This document shows, one piece after another, positions 32,722-41,733 of a stretch of 64,000 nucleotides of DNA. The stretch comes from Oscillibacter faecalis_A. Lineage in GTDB: Bacteria; Bacillota; Clostridia; Oscillospirales; Oscillospiraceae. Location: positions 66,991 to 130,990 of the forward strand of contig NZ_JARFXX010000007.1 in the NCBI RefSeq assembly GCF_029218125.1. The letters are read 5' to 3'. The notes below the pieces were generated by a model that was given only the letters and a program-made list of their open reading frames with translations, did no database searches and was not told the DNA's origin. Each line of letters begins with the position of its first letter. The stretch's first letter is position 1. The position numbers and the translations under genes were made by a program.

Positions 32722-34551
32722 ATGAACCAGTCGTCTACTGTGAGCACCGGCAGGTCCACGATCCAGCTCAACAGGATCAAAACCTACTTCTCAAAGCCCC
32801 ATAATGTCATCCTGCTCATTATGGGCATCGTGCTGACGGTGACCACCGTCGCCCCCATCGTCGCCATCGTGCAGGATACCTTCAAGATCCACGCGGGCAC
32901 CATCGACGCCCACCTGACGGGTCAGGCCAGCGGCTATACCCTCGTCAACTACATCGACCTTTTCACCAGCCGCCTTGCCATGAGCAACCTGTGGATGCCG
33001 CTCATCAACACGGTGCTGCTGGCGGTGGGCACCTGCGTGGTGGCCATCGTGTTCGGCGGGCTGTTCGCCTTCCTCATTACGCGCACGAACCTGTCCTGCC
33101 GCAAATACCTCAGCTCCATCTTCATCTTCCCCTACATCATGCCCCAGTGGACGCTGGCCGTGGTGTGGCAGAACCTGTTCAACTCCAACGCCGTCACCGG
33201 CACGTCCAACGGCCTGCTGGCCGCCACGCTGGGCGTGCAGATGCCGCTGTGGTGGTGCAAGGGCCTGTTCCCCAGCCTTGTGGTGCTGGGCCTGCACTAC
33301 GCTCCCTTTGCCTACATCCTTATCGGTGGAATCTTCCGCAACATGGACGCCAACCTTGAGGAGGCCGCCACGATCCTGGACACGCCCAAGTGGAAGACCA
33401 TGTTCAAGATCACGCTGCCCATGGTCAAGCCCGCCATCCTCTCCACCATCCTGCTGGTGTTCGGCAGCTCCATGGGCTCCTATCCTGTGCCCCACTATCT
33501 GGGCCTGACCACCCTCGCCACCAAGTACGTCTCTTTGAACTCCAAGTATACCGGCGAGGCCAGTATCCTCGCCATCATCATGATGATCTTCGGCGTGGCC
33601 ATCATGTTCCTGAATCAGATGAGCCTGCGCAGCCGGAAGAACTACACCACCGTCACCGGCAAGTCCGGCCAGACCTCCAAGATCAATCTGGGCCGGGCGG
33701 GCAAGCACATCATCGCCGCCGTGCTGATCGTCATCACCTTTTTCACCAGCATCTTCCCCATCGTCTCCTTTGCATTTGAAACGTTCCTGCCCAACCCGGG
33801 CGATTACAGCTTCCTATACACCGGAGACGCCGACAACCTGACCGTCAAATGGTGGACGACGGACGAGAACATCACGGAAAACGGAATGTACGGCCAGAAG
33901 GGCATCCTGCACAACGAGACCATCTGGCACGCCTTCCGCGGAACGATCCTGGTGTCCGTGTGCTGCTCCCTGCTGGCCGGCACCATCGGCACCATGATCG
34001 GCTACGCCGTATCCAAGACGAGGCGGAGCCGATGGGCGAACTACGTCAACGCGGTGGCCTTCCTGCCGTATCTGATGCCCTCCATCGCCGTGGGCGTGGC
34101 GTTCTTCGTTCTCTTTTCCAATCGGTACGTTAACCTCTTCAATACGTACACGCTGCTCATCATCGTCGGCACCATTAAATATATCCCCTTCGCCAGCCGG
34201 GCCAGCCTGAACTCCATGCTCCAGCTCTCCGGCGAGATCGAAGAGGCCGCCATCATTCAGGACATTCCGTGGAGCAAGCGGATGACCCGCATCATCATCC
34301 CCATTCAAAAGTCCTCCATCATCAGCGGCTATCTGCTGCCGTTCATGACCTGCCTGCGCGAGCTGAGCCTGTTCATGCTGCTGTGCGTTCAGGGCTTCAT
34401 CCTCTCCACCACGCTGGACTATTTCGACGAAATGGGTCTGTACGCCTTCTCCAGCGGCATCAACCTGATCCTGATCGTCACCATTCTGATTTGCAACACC
34501 CTCGTCAACAAGGTCACCGGCGCAAGCCTTGATAAGGGAATAGGAGGTTAA
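32722..34551 (+). CDS. Fused double-domain ABC permease
   Basis: This 609-residue protein contains two binding-protein-dependent permease domains in one chain. Each has about six TM helices and an EAA-like loop: first EEAATILDTPKWKTMFKITL, second EEAAIIQDIPWSKRMTRIII. Fused permeases of this kind (FbpB/AfuB type) serve iron(III) and hexose-phosphate importers. It ends 3 bp before the ATPase gene. Confidence 0.88.
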   Translation: MNQSSTVSTGRSTIQLNRIKTYFSKPHNVILLIMGIVLTVTTVAPIVAIVQDTFKIHAGTIDAHLTGQASGYTLVNYIDLFTSRLAMSNLWMPLINTVLLAVGTCVVAIVFGGLFAFLITRTNLSCRKYLSSIFIFPYIMPQWTLAVVWQNLFNSNAVTGTSNGLLAATLGVQMPLWWCKGLFPSLVVLGLHYAPFAYILIGGIFRNMDANLEEAATILDTPKWKTMFKITLPMVKPAILSTILLVFGSSMGSYPVPHYLGLTTLATKYVSLNSKYTGEASILAIIMMIFGVAIMFLNQMSLRSRKNYTTVTGKSGQTSKINLGRAGKHIIAAVLIVITFFTSIFPIVSFAFETFLPNPGDYSFLYTGDADNLTVKWWTTDENITENGMYGQKGILHNETIWHAFRGTILVSVCCSLLAGTIGTMIGYAVSKTRRSRWANYVNAVAFLPYLMPSIAVGVAFFVLFSNRYVNLFNTYTLLIIVGTIKYIPFASRASLNSMLQLSGEIEEAAIIQDIPWSKRMTRIIIPIQKSSIISGYLLPFMTCLRELSLFMLLCVQGFILSTTLDYFDEMGLYAFSSGINLILIVTILICNTLVNKVTGASLDKGIGG

Positions 34552-34554
34552 ATC

Positions 34555-36201
34555 ATGCCTGAGATCGTATTGACCCACGTAACCAAACGCTGGGATAAAT
34601 TCTACGCTGTGGACGACCTGAATCTGGTTATCGACGACAACGCCTTCGTCACGCTGCTGGGGCCCTCCGGCTGCGGCAAGACCACCACCCTGCGCATGAT
34701 CGCGGGACTGGAGACTCCCACCAGCGGCCGCATCACCATCGGCGGCCGGGTCGTGTATGACAGCGAGGCCGGCATCAATATCCCGCCCAACAAGCGCAAG
34801 GTGGGCTTCCTGTTCCAGAACTACGCCCTCTGGCCCAACATGACCGTCTACCAGAACATCTCCTTCGGCCTTTCCAATATCAAGGAAGAGCTGCCCAAGT
34901 TCGACCCGGACGCCAGCCGCGCCGCAACGCTGCTGCGCGTCCTGCAGAAGCCGGACGACGTGGTAAAGACCATCGTGGAGTGCGTGGACAAAAAGGGCAA
35001 GCTGGACGTGAACAAGGCCCAGATCAAGCTGATCGACCGCTATGAGATTTCCATCTACGCCGCCAAGACCCTGATGAGCTACAAGCTCCACGAGTCCATG
35101 GAGCCGGGCACCGTGGCGCAGGCCCGCCGCCCGGAGCTGGAGGCCGCGCTCAAGTCCGCCCGGGACAAGGCCGCCGCCGCCGGCTGCACGCTCAACGACC
35201 GCTTTGAGTACGAAAAGGACGGCAAGCCCGTCACCGCCGTGCGCAAGCTGACGCCGGAGGAGATCGACCTGTCCGTGCGCCGCGTGGCCCGGATCGTGAA
35301 GATCGGCATGTTCATGGACCGCTATCCCTCCGAGCTGTCCGGCGGCCAGCAGCAGCGCGTGGCCATCGCTCGGACGCTGGCTCCGGAGCCGACGGTGCTG
35401 TTCATGGACGAGCCGCTGAGCAATCTGGACGCGAAGCTGCGCCTTGAGATGCGCTCCGAGCTTCAGCGCCTGCACATCGACACCGGCTCCACCTTTATCT
35501 ACGTCACCCACGATCAGATGGAGGCCATGACGCTGGCCACCAAGATCTGCCTGATTGAAAACGGCGTCCTCCAGCAGTACGACGCGCCGCTGGACGTGTA
35601 CGCCAAGCCCAATAACGTGTTCGTGGCGGACTTCGTGGGCAACCCCGCCATCAACTTCATCGACGCCAGCGGCGCCCAGCAGTCCGACGGAACGCTGACC
35701 CTCTCCGCGCTGGACGGGATGCAGCTCTCCTTCCGTCCCAAGGAGCCGCTGGACGTGGCCGCGTGGTACGAGCGCGCGGACGCGGAGGACAAGGCCCGCA
35801 GAGACGCGGAAAACGCCCGGGCGCTGGACAAGAAGAGCGTGGAAAAGGGCAACAAGGACGTGCTGTTCCGCTATCACGTGGCCCGCGTCAACGAGACGGA
35901 GGACTTCGGCGACGAGGCGGCCCTGACCGACGGGGACTTTGTTCTCGGCGTGCGGCCGGAGTTCCTGCGTTTGAGCGATTCCGGCGCCATCGAAGGCGAG
36001 ATCTACTCCGCCATGCCCACCGGCATGGAGACCACGGTGAAGGTCCGGGTGGGCAGCTTCCTGCTCACCGGCGTGGTGTTCGGCGGCGTGCTCTACCGCA
36101 TCGGCCAGAAAATCCGTCTGGACTTTCAGGGCGACGGCGTGGTATTATTCAGTCGTAGGAACGGCCGGATGATCGCGCAAGGCTCTTTGAGCGTGAAGTA
36201 G
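34555..36201 (+). CDS. ABC ATPase with large insertion before the signature motif
   Basis: This 548-residue protein has Walker A GPSGCGKT (36-43), Q-loop Gln88, signature LSGGQQQR (261-268), Walker B VLFMDEP (281-287), switch His319 and a C-terminal TOBE-like region. In the related MalK/PotA/FbpC family the Q-loop to signature distance is about 50 residues. Here it is about 173. The extra block of about 120 residues (roughly 107-235, including KFDPDASRAATLL and AARRPELEAALKSARDKAAA-like helical text) sits in the helical subdomain that touches the permease. It powers the importer. Confidence 0.88.
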   Translation: MPEIVLTHVTKRWDKFYAVDDLNLVIDDNAFVTLLGPSGCGKTTTLRMIAGLETPTSGRITIGGRVVYDSEAGINIPPNKRKVGFLFQNYALWPNMTVYQNISFGLSNIKEELPKFDPDASRAATLLRVLQKPDDVVKTIVECVDKKGKLDVNKAQIKLIDRYEISIYAAKTLMSYKLHESMEPGTVAQARRPELEAALKSARDKAAAAGCTLNDRFEYEKDGKPVTAVRKLTPEEIDLSVRRVARIVKIGMFMDRYPSELSGGQQQRVAIARTLAPEPTVLFMDEPLSNLDAKLRLEMRSELQRLHIDTGSTFIYVTHDQMEAMTLATKICLIENGVLQQYDAPLDVYAKPNNVFVADFVGNPAINFIDASGAQQSDGTLTLSALDGMQLSFRPKEPLDVAAWYERADAEDKARRDAENARALDKKSVEKGNKDVLFRYHVARVNETEDFGDEAALTDGDFVLGVRPEFLRLSDSGAIEGEIYSAMPTGMETTVKVRVGSFLLTGVVFGGVLYRIGQKIRLDFQGDGVVLFSRRNGRMIAQGSLSVK

Positions 36202-36235
36202 ATCCGCCCCGGTCCCTCGGCCGGGCGCTGTCGGG

Positions 36236-36265
36236 AAAGAGGCCCCCTGCCGGGGCCTCTTTTCT
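36236..36265 (+). terminator. Terminator after the ABC genes
   Basis: AAAGAGGCCCC / GGGGCCTCTTT with a 5-nt loop and a T run, in the gap between the ATPase and the first HAD gene. Confidence 0.8.
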
Positions 36266-36300
36266 CCGTTTTCCATCCTGATCCCAAAAAGGAGCGTTTT

Positions 36301-37125
36301 ATGATCCGTCTCATTGCATCCGATATCGACGGCACGCTGCTGCCCTATGACGAGACCGTCATGCCCCAGCGGCTGTTTCCCCTGATCCGCCGCCTGCGGG
36401 AGCGGAATATCCTGTTCTGTCCCGCCTCCGGCCGGCAGTACCACTCCATGCGCACGCTGTTCGCCCCCGTGGCGGACGAGATGTGCTTTCTGTGTGAAAA
36501 CGGCGCCGTGCTGTACGGCCCCGGAACGGAGGAGGGCGCGCCCCTCCTGAGCAAGACGCTCCTGCCCCGTCAGGAGGCGCTGGCCCTGTCCCGCGCCATC
36601 ATGGACATTCCCGGCTGCGACGTCATCATCGAGGGGCAGAACCTCAACTATCTGTGCGGCTGCGGCCCGGAGCTGGTCCACGAGATGGCCGTGAACCACG
36701 GGAATCTCGTGACCATGGTGGACCGGCCCGAGGACGTGCCGGAGGAGATCGTGAAGATCGCGGCCTACTGTCCCAACGGGATGGACGGCCCCGCCGCGCT
36801 CCTCGCCCCCCGCTGGGGCGAGCCGTTCCACATGGCGGTGGCGGGCCTTGTGTGGCTGGACTTCTCCATCGCCACCAAGGGCACCGGCCTTGCGGAGATG
36901 TGCGGCGCACTGGGCGTTTCGCCGGAGGAGACGGCGGCCTTCGGCGACAACTGGAACGATCAGGCCATGCTGGACATGGCGGGCCGGTGCTATCTCATGG
37001 AGCAGGCGGACGGTGCGCTGCGCCGGACGCTGGCGGACTCCCGCGCTGCCGCGGTCCGGGAAGCGCCCCGATCCTGCCGGGACGTGTGCGACGAATTGGA
37101 GGCGATCCTCTCATGCGCGCAGTGA
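36301..37125 (+). CDS. Cof-type HAD-IIB phosphatase
   Basis: This 274-residue protein has motif I DIDGTLLP (nucleophile Asp8) and motif IV FGDNWNDQAML near residue 220, with a type II cap between. Cof-like enzymes dephosphorylate sugar phosphates and other small phosphorylated metabolites in the cytoplasm. It has its own AAAAAGGAG ribosome binding site and overlaps the next HAD gene by 13 bp. In this context it may release free sugar from an imported phosphate ester. Confidence 0.85.
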   Translation: MIRLIASDIDGTLLPYDETVMPQRLFPLIRRLRERNILFCPASGRQYHSMRTLFAPVADEMCFLCENGAVLYGPGTEEGAPLLSKTLLPRQEALALSRAIMDIPGCDVIIEGQNLNYLCGCGPELVHEMAVNHGNLVTMVDRPEDVPEEIVKIAAYCPNGMDGPAALLAPRWGEPFHMAVAGLVWLDFSIATKGTGLAEMCGALGVSPEETAAFGDNWNDQAMLDMAGRCYLMEQADGALRRTLADSRAAAVREAPRSCRDVCDELEAILSCAQ

Positions 37126-37745
37126 TCTTTGATCTGGACGGCGTGCTGGTCCGCACGGATCAGGCCCACGACAAGGCGTGGCGTGCGCTGGCGGGCCGTC
37201 TCGGCATCCCCCTTGACGGGCGCGCCGCGGCGCGGCTGCGTGGCGTATCCCGGATGGAGGCGCTGGACATCGTGCTGGAGGGCTGCGGCCGCAGCTTCAC
37301 CCCGGTGGAGAAGGAAGCCCTCGCCGCGGAGAAGAACGAGCGCTACCGCGCCCTCATCGCCGAAATGACCCCGGCGGACGTCGCCCCGGATACAACAGTC
37401 ACGCTCAAGGCCCTGCGGGAACGTGGGCTTTTGCTGGCGGTGGCCAGCTCCAGCAAAAATGCCCGCTTCATTCTGGAGCGCACCGGCCTGACGCCGTATT
37501 TCCACGCCGTGGTGGACGGGACGCAGATCGCCCGGTCCAAGCCGGACCCGGAGGTGTTTTTAAAGGCCGCGCAGGCGCTGGGCGTCTCCCCGGCGGAAGC
37601 GCTGGTGGTGGAGGACGCCGCCGCAGGCGTCCGCGCCGCCCGCTGCGGCGGCTTTTCCAGCGCCGCCCTCGGCCCCGCCGCTGCGGCGGAGGGCCTTGCG
37701 GACCACGAGATCCGGTCCCTGCCGGAGCTTTTGGAGCTGGTCTGA
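37113..37745 (+). CDS. HAD-IA hydrolase (beta-phosphoglucomutase-like)
   Basis: This 210-residue protein has DLDGVLVRTDQAHDKAWRAL (motif I with the beta-PGM-like DxxDGVL), VASSSKN (motif II), KPDPEVFLKAAQALG (motif III) and VVEDAAAGVRAA (motif IV). It is either a phosphosugar mutase or a phosphatase of the beta-PGM/GPP group. It overlaps the preceding HAD gene and lies 32 bp before the second binding-protein gene. Confidence 0.85.
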   Translation: MRAVIFDLDGVLVRTDQAHDKAWRALAGRLGIPLDGRAAARLRGVSRMEALDIVLEGCGRSFTPVEKEALAAEKNERYRALIAEMTPADVAPDTTVTLKALRERGLLLAVASSSKNARFILERTGLTPYFHAVVDGTQIARSKPDPEVFLKAAQALGVSPAEALVVEDAAAGVRAARCGGFSSAALGPAAAAEGLADHEIRSLPELLELV

Positions 37746-37777
37746 CTGCTCTATCCAACCCGAAAGGAGGACGCGCC

Positions 37778-38800
37778 ATGGGCAGACGATGCCTGATCCT
37801 CGCGCTGACCGCGCTGCTGCTCACCGGCTGTGCCGGCTCCCCGGGCCAGTCTGCGGCGACGCTGGCCCCGGCGGAGAGCGACCGGGTCGTGATCTACACC
37901 TCTCATAAGGAGGAGGTTTACGGCCCCATTGTCAAGGAGTTTGAAGCCCGCACCGGCATCTGGGCCGAGGTGGTCACCGGCGGCACCAACGAGCTGCTTG
38001 CCCGCATCGCGGGCGAGGCGGACGCGCCGGTGTGCGACGTGATCTTCGGCGGCGGCGTGGAGAGCCTGACGGCCTATGAGCGCTACTTTCAGCCCTACGC
38101 CTGCGCCGAGGCGGACCTGATCCGCCCGGGCCTGCGCCCGGCGGACGACCTGTGGACGCCCTTTTCCTCCCTCCCCGTGGTGCTGATCTACAACACCAAG
38201 CTGGTCTCCCCCGGCGAGCTGACCGGGTGGGAGAGCCTGCTAAGCGGCCGGTGGTCCGGCTCCATCGCGCTGGCGGACCCCACTGTGTCCGGCTCCAGCT
38301 ACACGGCGGCGGCCACCATGCTCTGCGCCCTCCCCGGCGATGACTGGGACCAGCTGGACCGCCTTGCCGTCCAGCTGGAGGGCCGGGTCCTGCCGGACTC
38401 CGGCGACGTGGTGGCCGCGGTGGCCGGCGGAAGCTGCCGCGTGGGCGTGACGCTGGAGGAGACCGCCCTGAAGCGTCAGGCTCAGGGAGCGGATATCGCC
38501 ATCGTCTACCCCGAGGAGGGGACCAGCGCTGTGCCGGACGGCAGCGCCCTGATCGCTGGCGCACCCCATCCGGACAACGCCCGGGCCTTCCTGGACTTTG
38601 CCCAGAGCCGGGACGTGCAGGAGCTGGTGGTCAGCCAGTTCTCCCGCCGCAGCGTCCGCACGGACGTGTCCGACGGCGACGCACTGCCCCCTGCGGACGA
38701 GCTGGCGCTCATCGACTATCCCGTCCGCTGGGCGGCGGAGCTGAAGGACGCCTTCTCCGCCCGCTGGCCGGAGCTTCTGCGGGAGGAGGCGCCGTCATGA
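37778..38800 (+). CDS. Second extracellular solute-binding lipoprotein, probable sensor partner
   Basis: This 340-residue lipoprotein has lipobox LLTGCAG and then an AfuA/FbpA-like type 2 binding fold (VVIYTSHKEEVYGPIVKEFE...GGTNELLARIAGE). It overlaps the histidine kinase gene (ATGA), not the permease, so it probably feeds ligand information to the kinase as PgtC does for PgtB. A direct transport role cannot be excluded. GGAGG is 8 bp upstream of ATG 37778. Confidence 0.8.
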   Translation: MGRRCLILALTALLLTGCAGSPGQSAATLAPAESDRVVIYTSHKEEVYGPIVKEFEARTGIWAEVVTGGTNELLARIAGEADAPVCDVIFGGGVESLTAYERYFQPYACAEADLIRPGLRPADDLWTPFSSLPVVLIYNTKLVSPGELTGWESLLSGRWSGSIALADPTVSGSSYTAAATMLCALPGDDWDQLDRLAVQLEGRVLPDSGDVVAAVAGGSCRVGVTLEETALKRQAQGADIAIVYPEEGTSAVPDGSALIAGAPHPDNARAFLDFAQSRDVQELVVSQFSRRSVRTDVSDGDALPPADELALIDYPVRWAAELKDAFSARWPELLREEAPS

Positions 38801-40482
38801 AAAACGCCTCCTTCCGCCAGAAGCTGCTCACCAGCTTTCTGGCCATCGGCATCCTGCCCCTGCTGATCTGCACGCTGCTGATGCTCAACATCTTCCGCCT
38901 TTCGCTGACCCGCAGCGCGGCGGACGCCGCCGAGACGCAGCTTGACGCCATGTCCGGCGAGCTGAGCGGGCTGTTGTCCGACTGCGAGACCGTCATGGAA
39001 AAGCTCTGCGCCGAGCCGGCGGTGGCGGCGGCGCTGGACCGCTCCGAGCTGGACGAGCAGCGCGTCTACTCCGTTTTGTACCGCGCGGCCGCGCCGGTCC
39101 TCGGCGGGGCCAGTCTCTCCGTTTATGGCGCGGACGGCCGCCAGCTCTACTCCACCTCCAGCCAGCCCGCCTCCGGCTCCCTCTCCCCCCGCTGGGGGCT
39201 GCTGGCCGCGGCGGCGGACGGCGGCGTGGTCTACCGCGGCGCATCGTCCAAAAGCTCCGCCTGCATTCAGGCGGCCTGCGCCGTCCGGCGGGGCAGCGTT
39301 CCGCTGGGATACGTGGTGGCGGACGTCACCGCCGCCCAGCTCACCGCGCTTTTCGACGGGCAGTACACCGCCACCAGCCGCCTTCTGCTGCTGGACCCCT
39401 TCTGGGATCAGGTGTACGCCTCGTCCGACCTCCCCGCCAAGACGCTGGCCGCCCGCCTGCGCAGCCAGCTTCTGGCCGGACAGGCCCTCTCCGACAGCCA
39501 CGGCGCTTATGATTACTTCGTCCGGCAGGAGCCGCGCTCCGGCTTCTGTCTGGTGCTCCAGCAGCCCAAGCCCATGACCGAGGGCACCGCCGAACTGATG
39601 TATCTGGTGGCGGGGCTTTCCCTGCTGCTGTGCCTGGGGCTGTGCGTGCTGGCGTCCATGCGCTTCAGCCGCCAGCTCTTTGAGCCGATCCGCGCCCTCA
39701 ACAGCGCCATGCGCGAGGTGGAGGAGGGCAACCTGAACGTCCAGCTGGACAACCGCCGCATCGACGAGATGGGCCAGCTCTCCGGTCGGTTCAACCGGAT
39801 GGCCCAGCGCCTGCGGCAGAATCTGAAGGACTCCCTGCGCCAGCAGCGGGAGCTGAACGAGGCTCAGATCCGCATGATGCAGGCCCAGCTCAACCCCCAC
39901 TTCCTGTACAACACGCTGGACACCATCAAGTGGATGGGCAAGATCCATCAGGCCCCGGAGATCGCCACCATCTCCGCCGACCTTGCCGACATCCTGCGCA
40001 GCAGCATCTCCGCCGATGAGCTGGTCCCTCTGCGGCAGGAGCTGCGCCTTGTGGAGCGATACGTGGAGATCCAGAACATCCGCTTTTCCGGCGCGTTCGC
40101 CCTGACGGTGGAGGTGGACGAGCCGCTGCGGGACGTGCCGGTGCCGAAGCTGATGCTCCAGCCGCTGGTGGAAAACGCCATTCTGCACGGCTTCCGGGAC
40201 CGCTCCGGCGGCGAGATCCGCATCAGCGCCTACCGCGCGGAGGAGGACCTGATCCTCACCGTCCGGGACAACGGCTGCGGCGTGCCGGAGGAGGTCCTGG
40301 CCCAGTACCGGGACGGCGCGCCTCGGCCCGGCGGGCACTTCGGCCTGCACAATGTGGACGCCATCCTGCGCATCCGGTACGGACCGGACCGGGGCGTCCG
40401 CTTCGTCCCCGTGCAGGGCGAGGGCGCGTGCATCCGCATCACACTTCCGGTTTTCAGGAAAGGAGAGGAACCGCCATGCTGA
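38797..40482 (+). CDS. YesM-type membrane sensor histidine kinase
   Basis: This 561-residue protein has TM1 at about 11-33, an extracytoplasmic sensor of about 230 residues, TM2 at about 267-288, a HAMP domain (about 290-342), a His kinase motif with His368 (AQLNPHFLYNTLD) and an ATPase domain (VENAILHGF, DNGCGVP, GGHFGLHNV). It should phosphorylate the response regulator encoded next in reply to the solute or the bound lipoprotein. The genes overlap by 4 and 7 bp, a tight operon. Confidence 0.92.
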   Translation: MKNASFRQKLLTSFLAIGILPLLICTLLMLNIFRLSLTRSAADAAETQLDAMSGELSGLLSDCETVMEKLCAEPAVAAALDRSELDEQRVYSVLYRAAAPVLGGASLSVYGADGRQLYSTSSQPASGSLSPRWGLLAAAADGGVVYRGASSKSSACIQAACAVRRGSVPLGYVVADVTAAQLTALFDGQYTATSRLLLLDPFWDQVYASSDLPAKTLAARLRSQLLAGQALSDSHGAYDYFVRQEPRSGFCLVLQQPKPMTEGTAELMYLVAGLSLLLCLGLCVLASMRFSRQLFEPIRALNSAMREVEEGNLNVQLDNRRIDEMGQLSGRFNRMAQRLRQNLKDSLRQQRELNEAQIRMMQAQLNPHFLYNTLDTIKWMGKIHQAPEIATISADLADILRSSISADELVPLRQELRLVERYVEIQNIRFSGAFALTVEVDEPLRDVPVPKLMLQPLVENAILHGFRDRSGGEIRISAYRAEEDLILTVRDNGCGVPEEVLAQYRDGAPRPGGHFGLHNVDAILRIRYGPDRGVRFVPVQGEGACIRITLPVFRKGEEPPC

Positions 40483-41228
40483 AGGTCGTCGTCGTGGAGG
40501 ACGAGGAGCTGGTCCGCAAGGGCATCGTGCTGACGGTGGACTGGGCCGGGGCGGGCTGCGCCGTGGTGGGCGAGGCCGCCAACGGCGAGGAGGGGCTGGA
40601 GGTCATCCGCCGCTACCGCCCGGACCTGATCGTCACCGACATCCGCATGCCCAAGCTGGACGGCATCGAGATGCTCCGCCGCCTGCGGGAGGAGGGGAAC
40701 CGGGCCCACGTGGTCTTTCTCACCGCGTACAGCGACTTTTCCTACGCCCAGTCGGCGCTGAAGCTGGGCGCTGCGGACTACCTGCTCAAGCCCTTTCACG
40801 ACGGGGAGCTGGAGGAGACCATCGCCCGCATCCGCAGCCGCGCCCAGGCCGCAGCCCCGGCGGCTTCCGCCGCCCCGGTCCTGCCGGAGGGGCAGGGGCC
40901 GGAAAAGAGCAAATACGTCCGGGAGGCGCTGGCCTATCTTTCCGAGCATTACAACGACCCGGATATCAGCGTCTCGTCCGTGGCCCGCAGTCTGGGCGTC
41001 AGCGACGGGCATCTGAGCCATGTTTTCAAGAAGGAGACGTCCTACACGCTCTCGGCCTATCTCACCAACTACCGGATGCACAAGGCCACGGAGCTTCTGC
41101 GGGACTGCCGCGTAAAGGTCTACGAGGTGGCGGAGTCCGTGGGCTACCGGGACATCGCCTATTTCAGCAGCGCGTTCAAAAAAAGCGTGGGGATGTCCCC
41201 ATCGGAGTATCAGAAGCGCTGCCAGTGA
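40476..41228 (+). CDS. YesN-type AraC response regulator
   Basis: This 250-residue protein has a receiver domain with phosphoacceptor Asp55 (IVTDIRMP) and an AraC-type double helix-turn-helix C-terminal domain (ISVSSVARSLGVSDGHLSHV, then VGYRDIAYFSSAFKKSVGMS). It is the cognate partner of the kinase and probably activates the importer operon. The start at 40476 follows AAAGGAGAGG. Confidence 0.92.
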   Translation: MLKVVVVEDEELVRKGIVLTVDWAGAGCAVVGEAANGEEGLEVIRRYRPDLIVTDIRMPKLDGIEMLRRLREEGNRAHVVFLTAYSDFSYAQSALKLGAADYLLKPFHDGELEETIARIRSRAQAAAPAASAAPVLPEGQGPEKSKYVREALAYLSEHYNDPDISVSSVARSLGVSDGHLSHVFKKETSYTLSAYLTNYRMHKATELLRDCRVKVYEVAESVGYRDIAYFSSAFKKSVGMSPSEYQKRCQ

Positions 41229-41277
41229 CCGGCGGAGCGCCGCCGGGCCGACGCAAAGACGCAAAGGAGTGTTTTTC

Positions 41278-41733
41278 GTGGAGATCACCATTCGGAAGGC
41301 CGATGCCGCAGATCTGGACGCCGTGGTCCGGGTCTATGAGCACGTCCACGACGCAGAGGAGGCCGGCCCCGCGCAGGTGGGCTGGGTGCGGGGCGTGTAC
41401 CCCGTGCGCTCCACCGCTGAGGCGGCGCTGGAGCGGGGCGACCTGTTCGTGGAGAAGGCGGACGGCGCCGTGGTGGGCACCGGCATCTTCAACCGGCTTC
41501 AGGCGGACATTTACGCGGGCGCTCCGTGGCAGTACGACGCGCCGGATGACCAGATCATGGTCCTGCACACGCTGGCCGTCGATCCGCAGGCCGGAAAACG
41601 GGGCCTTGGCCGCGCCTTCGCCGCATTTTACGAGCAGTACGCCCGGGAGCATGGCTGCCGGTATCTGCACATCGACACCAACGAGAGAACTGAAGCATTA
41701 CACGCTTCAAATGATCATCGCTGTTGGATTTAA
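41278..41733 (+). pseudogene. GNAT acetyltransferase truncated by a fusion
   Basis: From GTG 41278 (AAAGGAG upstream) the protein has the N-terminal GNAT fold (ITIRKADAADLDAVVRVYEH), the acetyl-CoA loop GKRGLGRAFAAFYEQYA and a final strand YLHIDTNE. The frame then runs into foreign sequence (RTEALHASNDHRCWI), so the C-terminal helix and strand are replaced. The junction is at about 41683. The enzyme is probably inactive. Confidence 0.75.

Noticed and set aside
33814..35877. Long antisense open frame (687 codons) over the permease and ATPase genes
   Set aside because: It is the complement of two clearly conserved genes in a GC-rich region. Its translation is low-complexity Val/Gly/His/Leu text without motifs, a composition artefact.
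38716..40350. Long antisense frame over the histidine kinase gene
   Set aside because: Same reason: the sense strand encodes all kinase motifs, and the antisense translation has no domain character.
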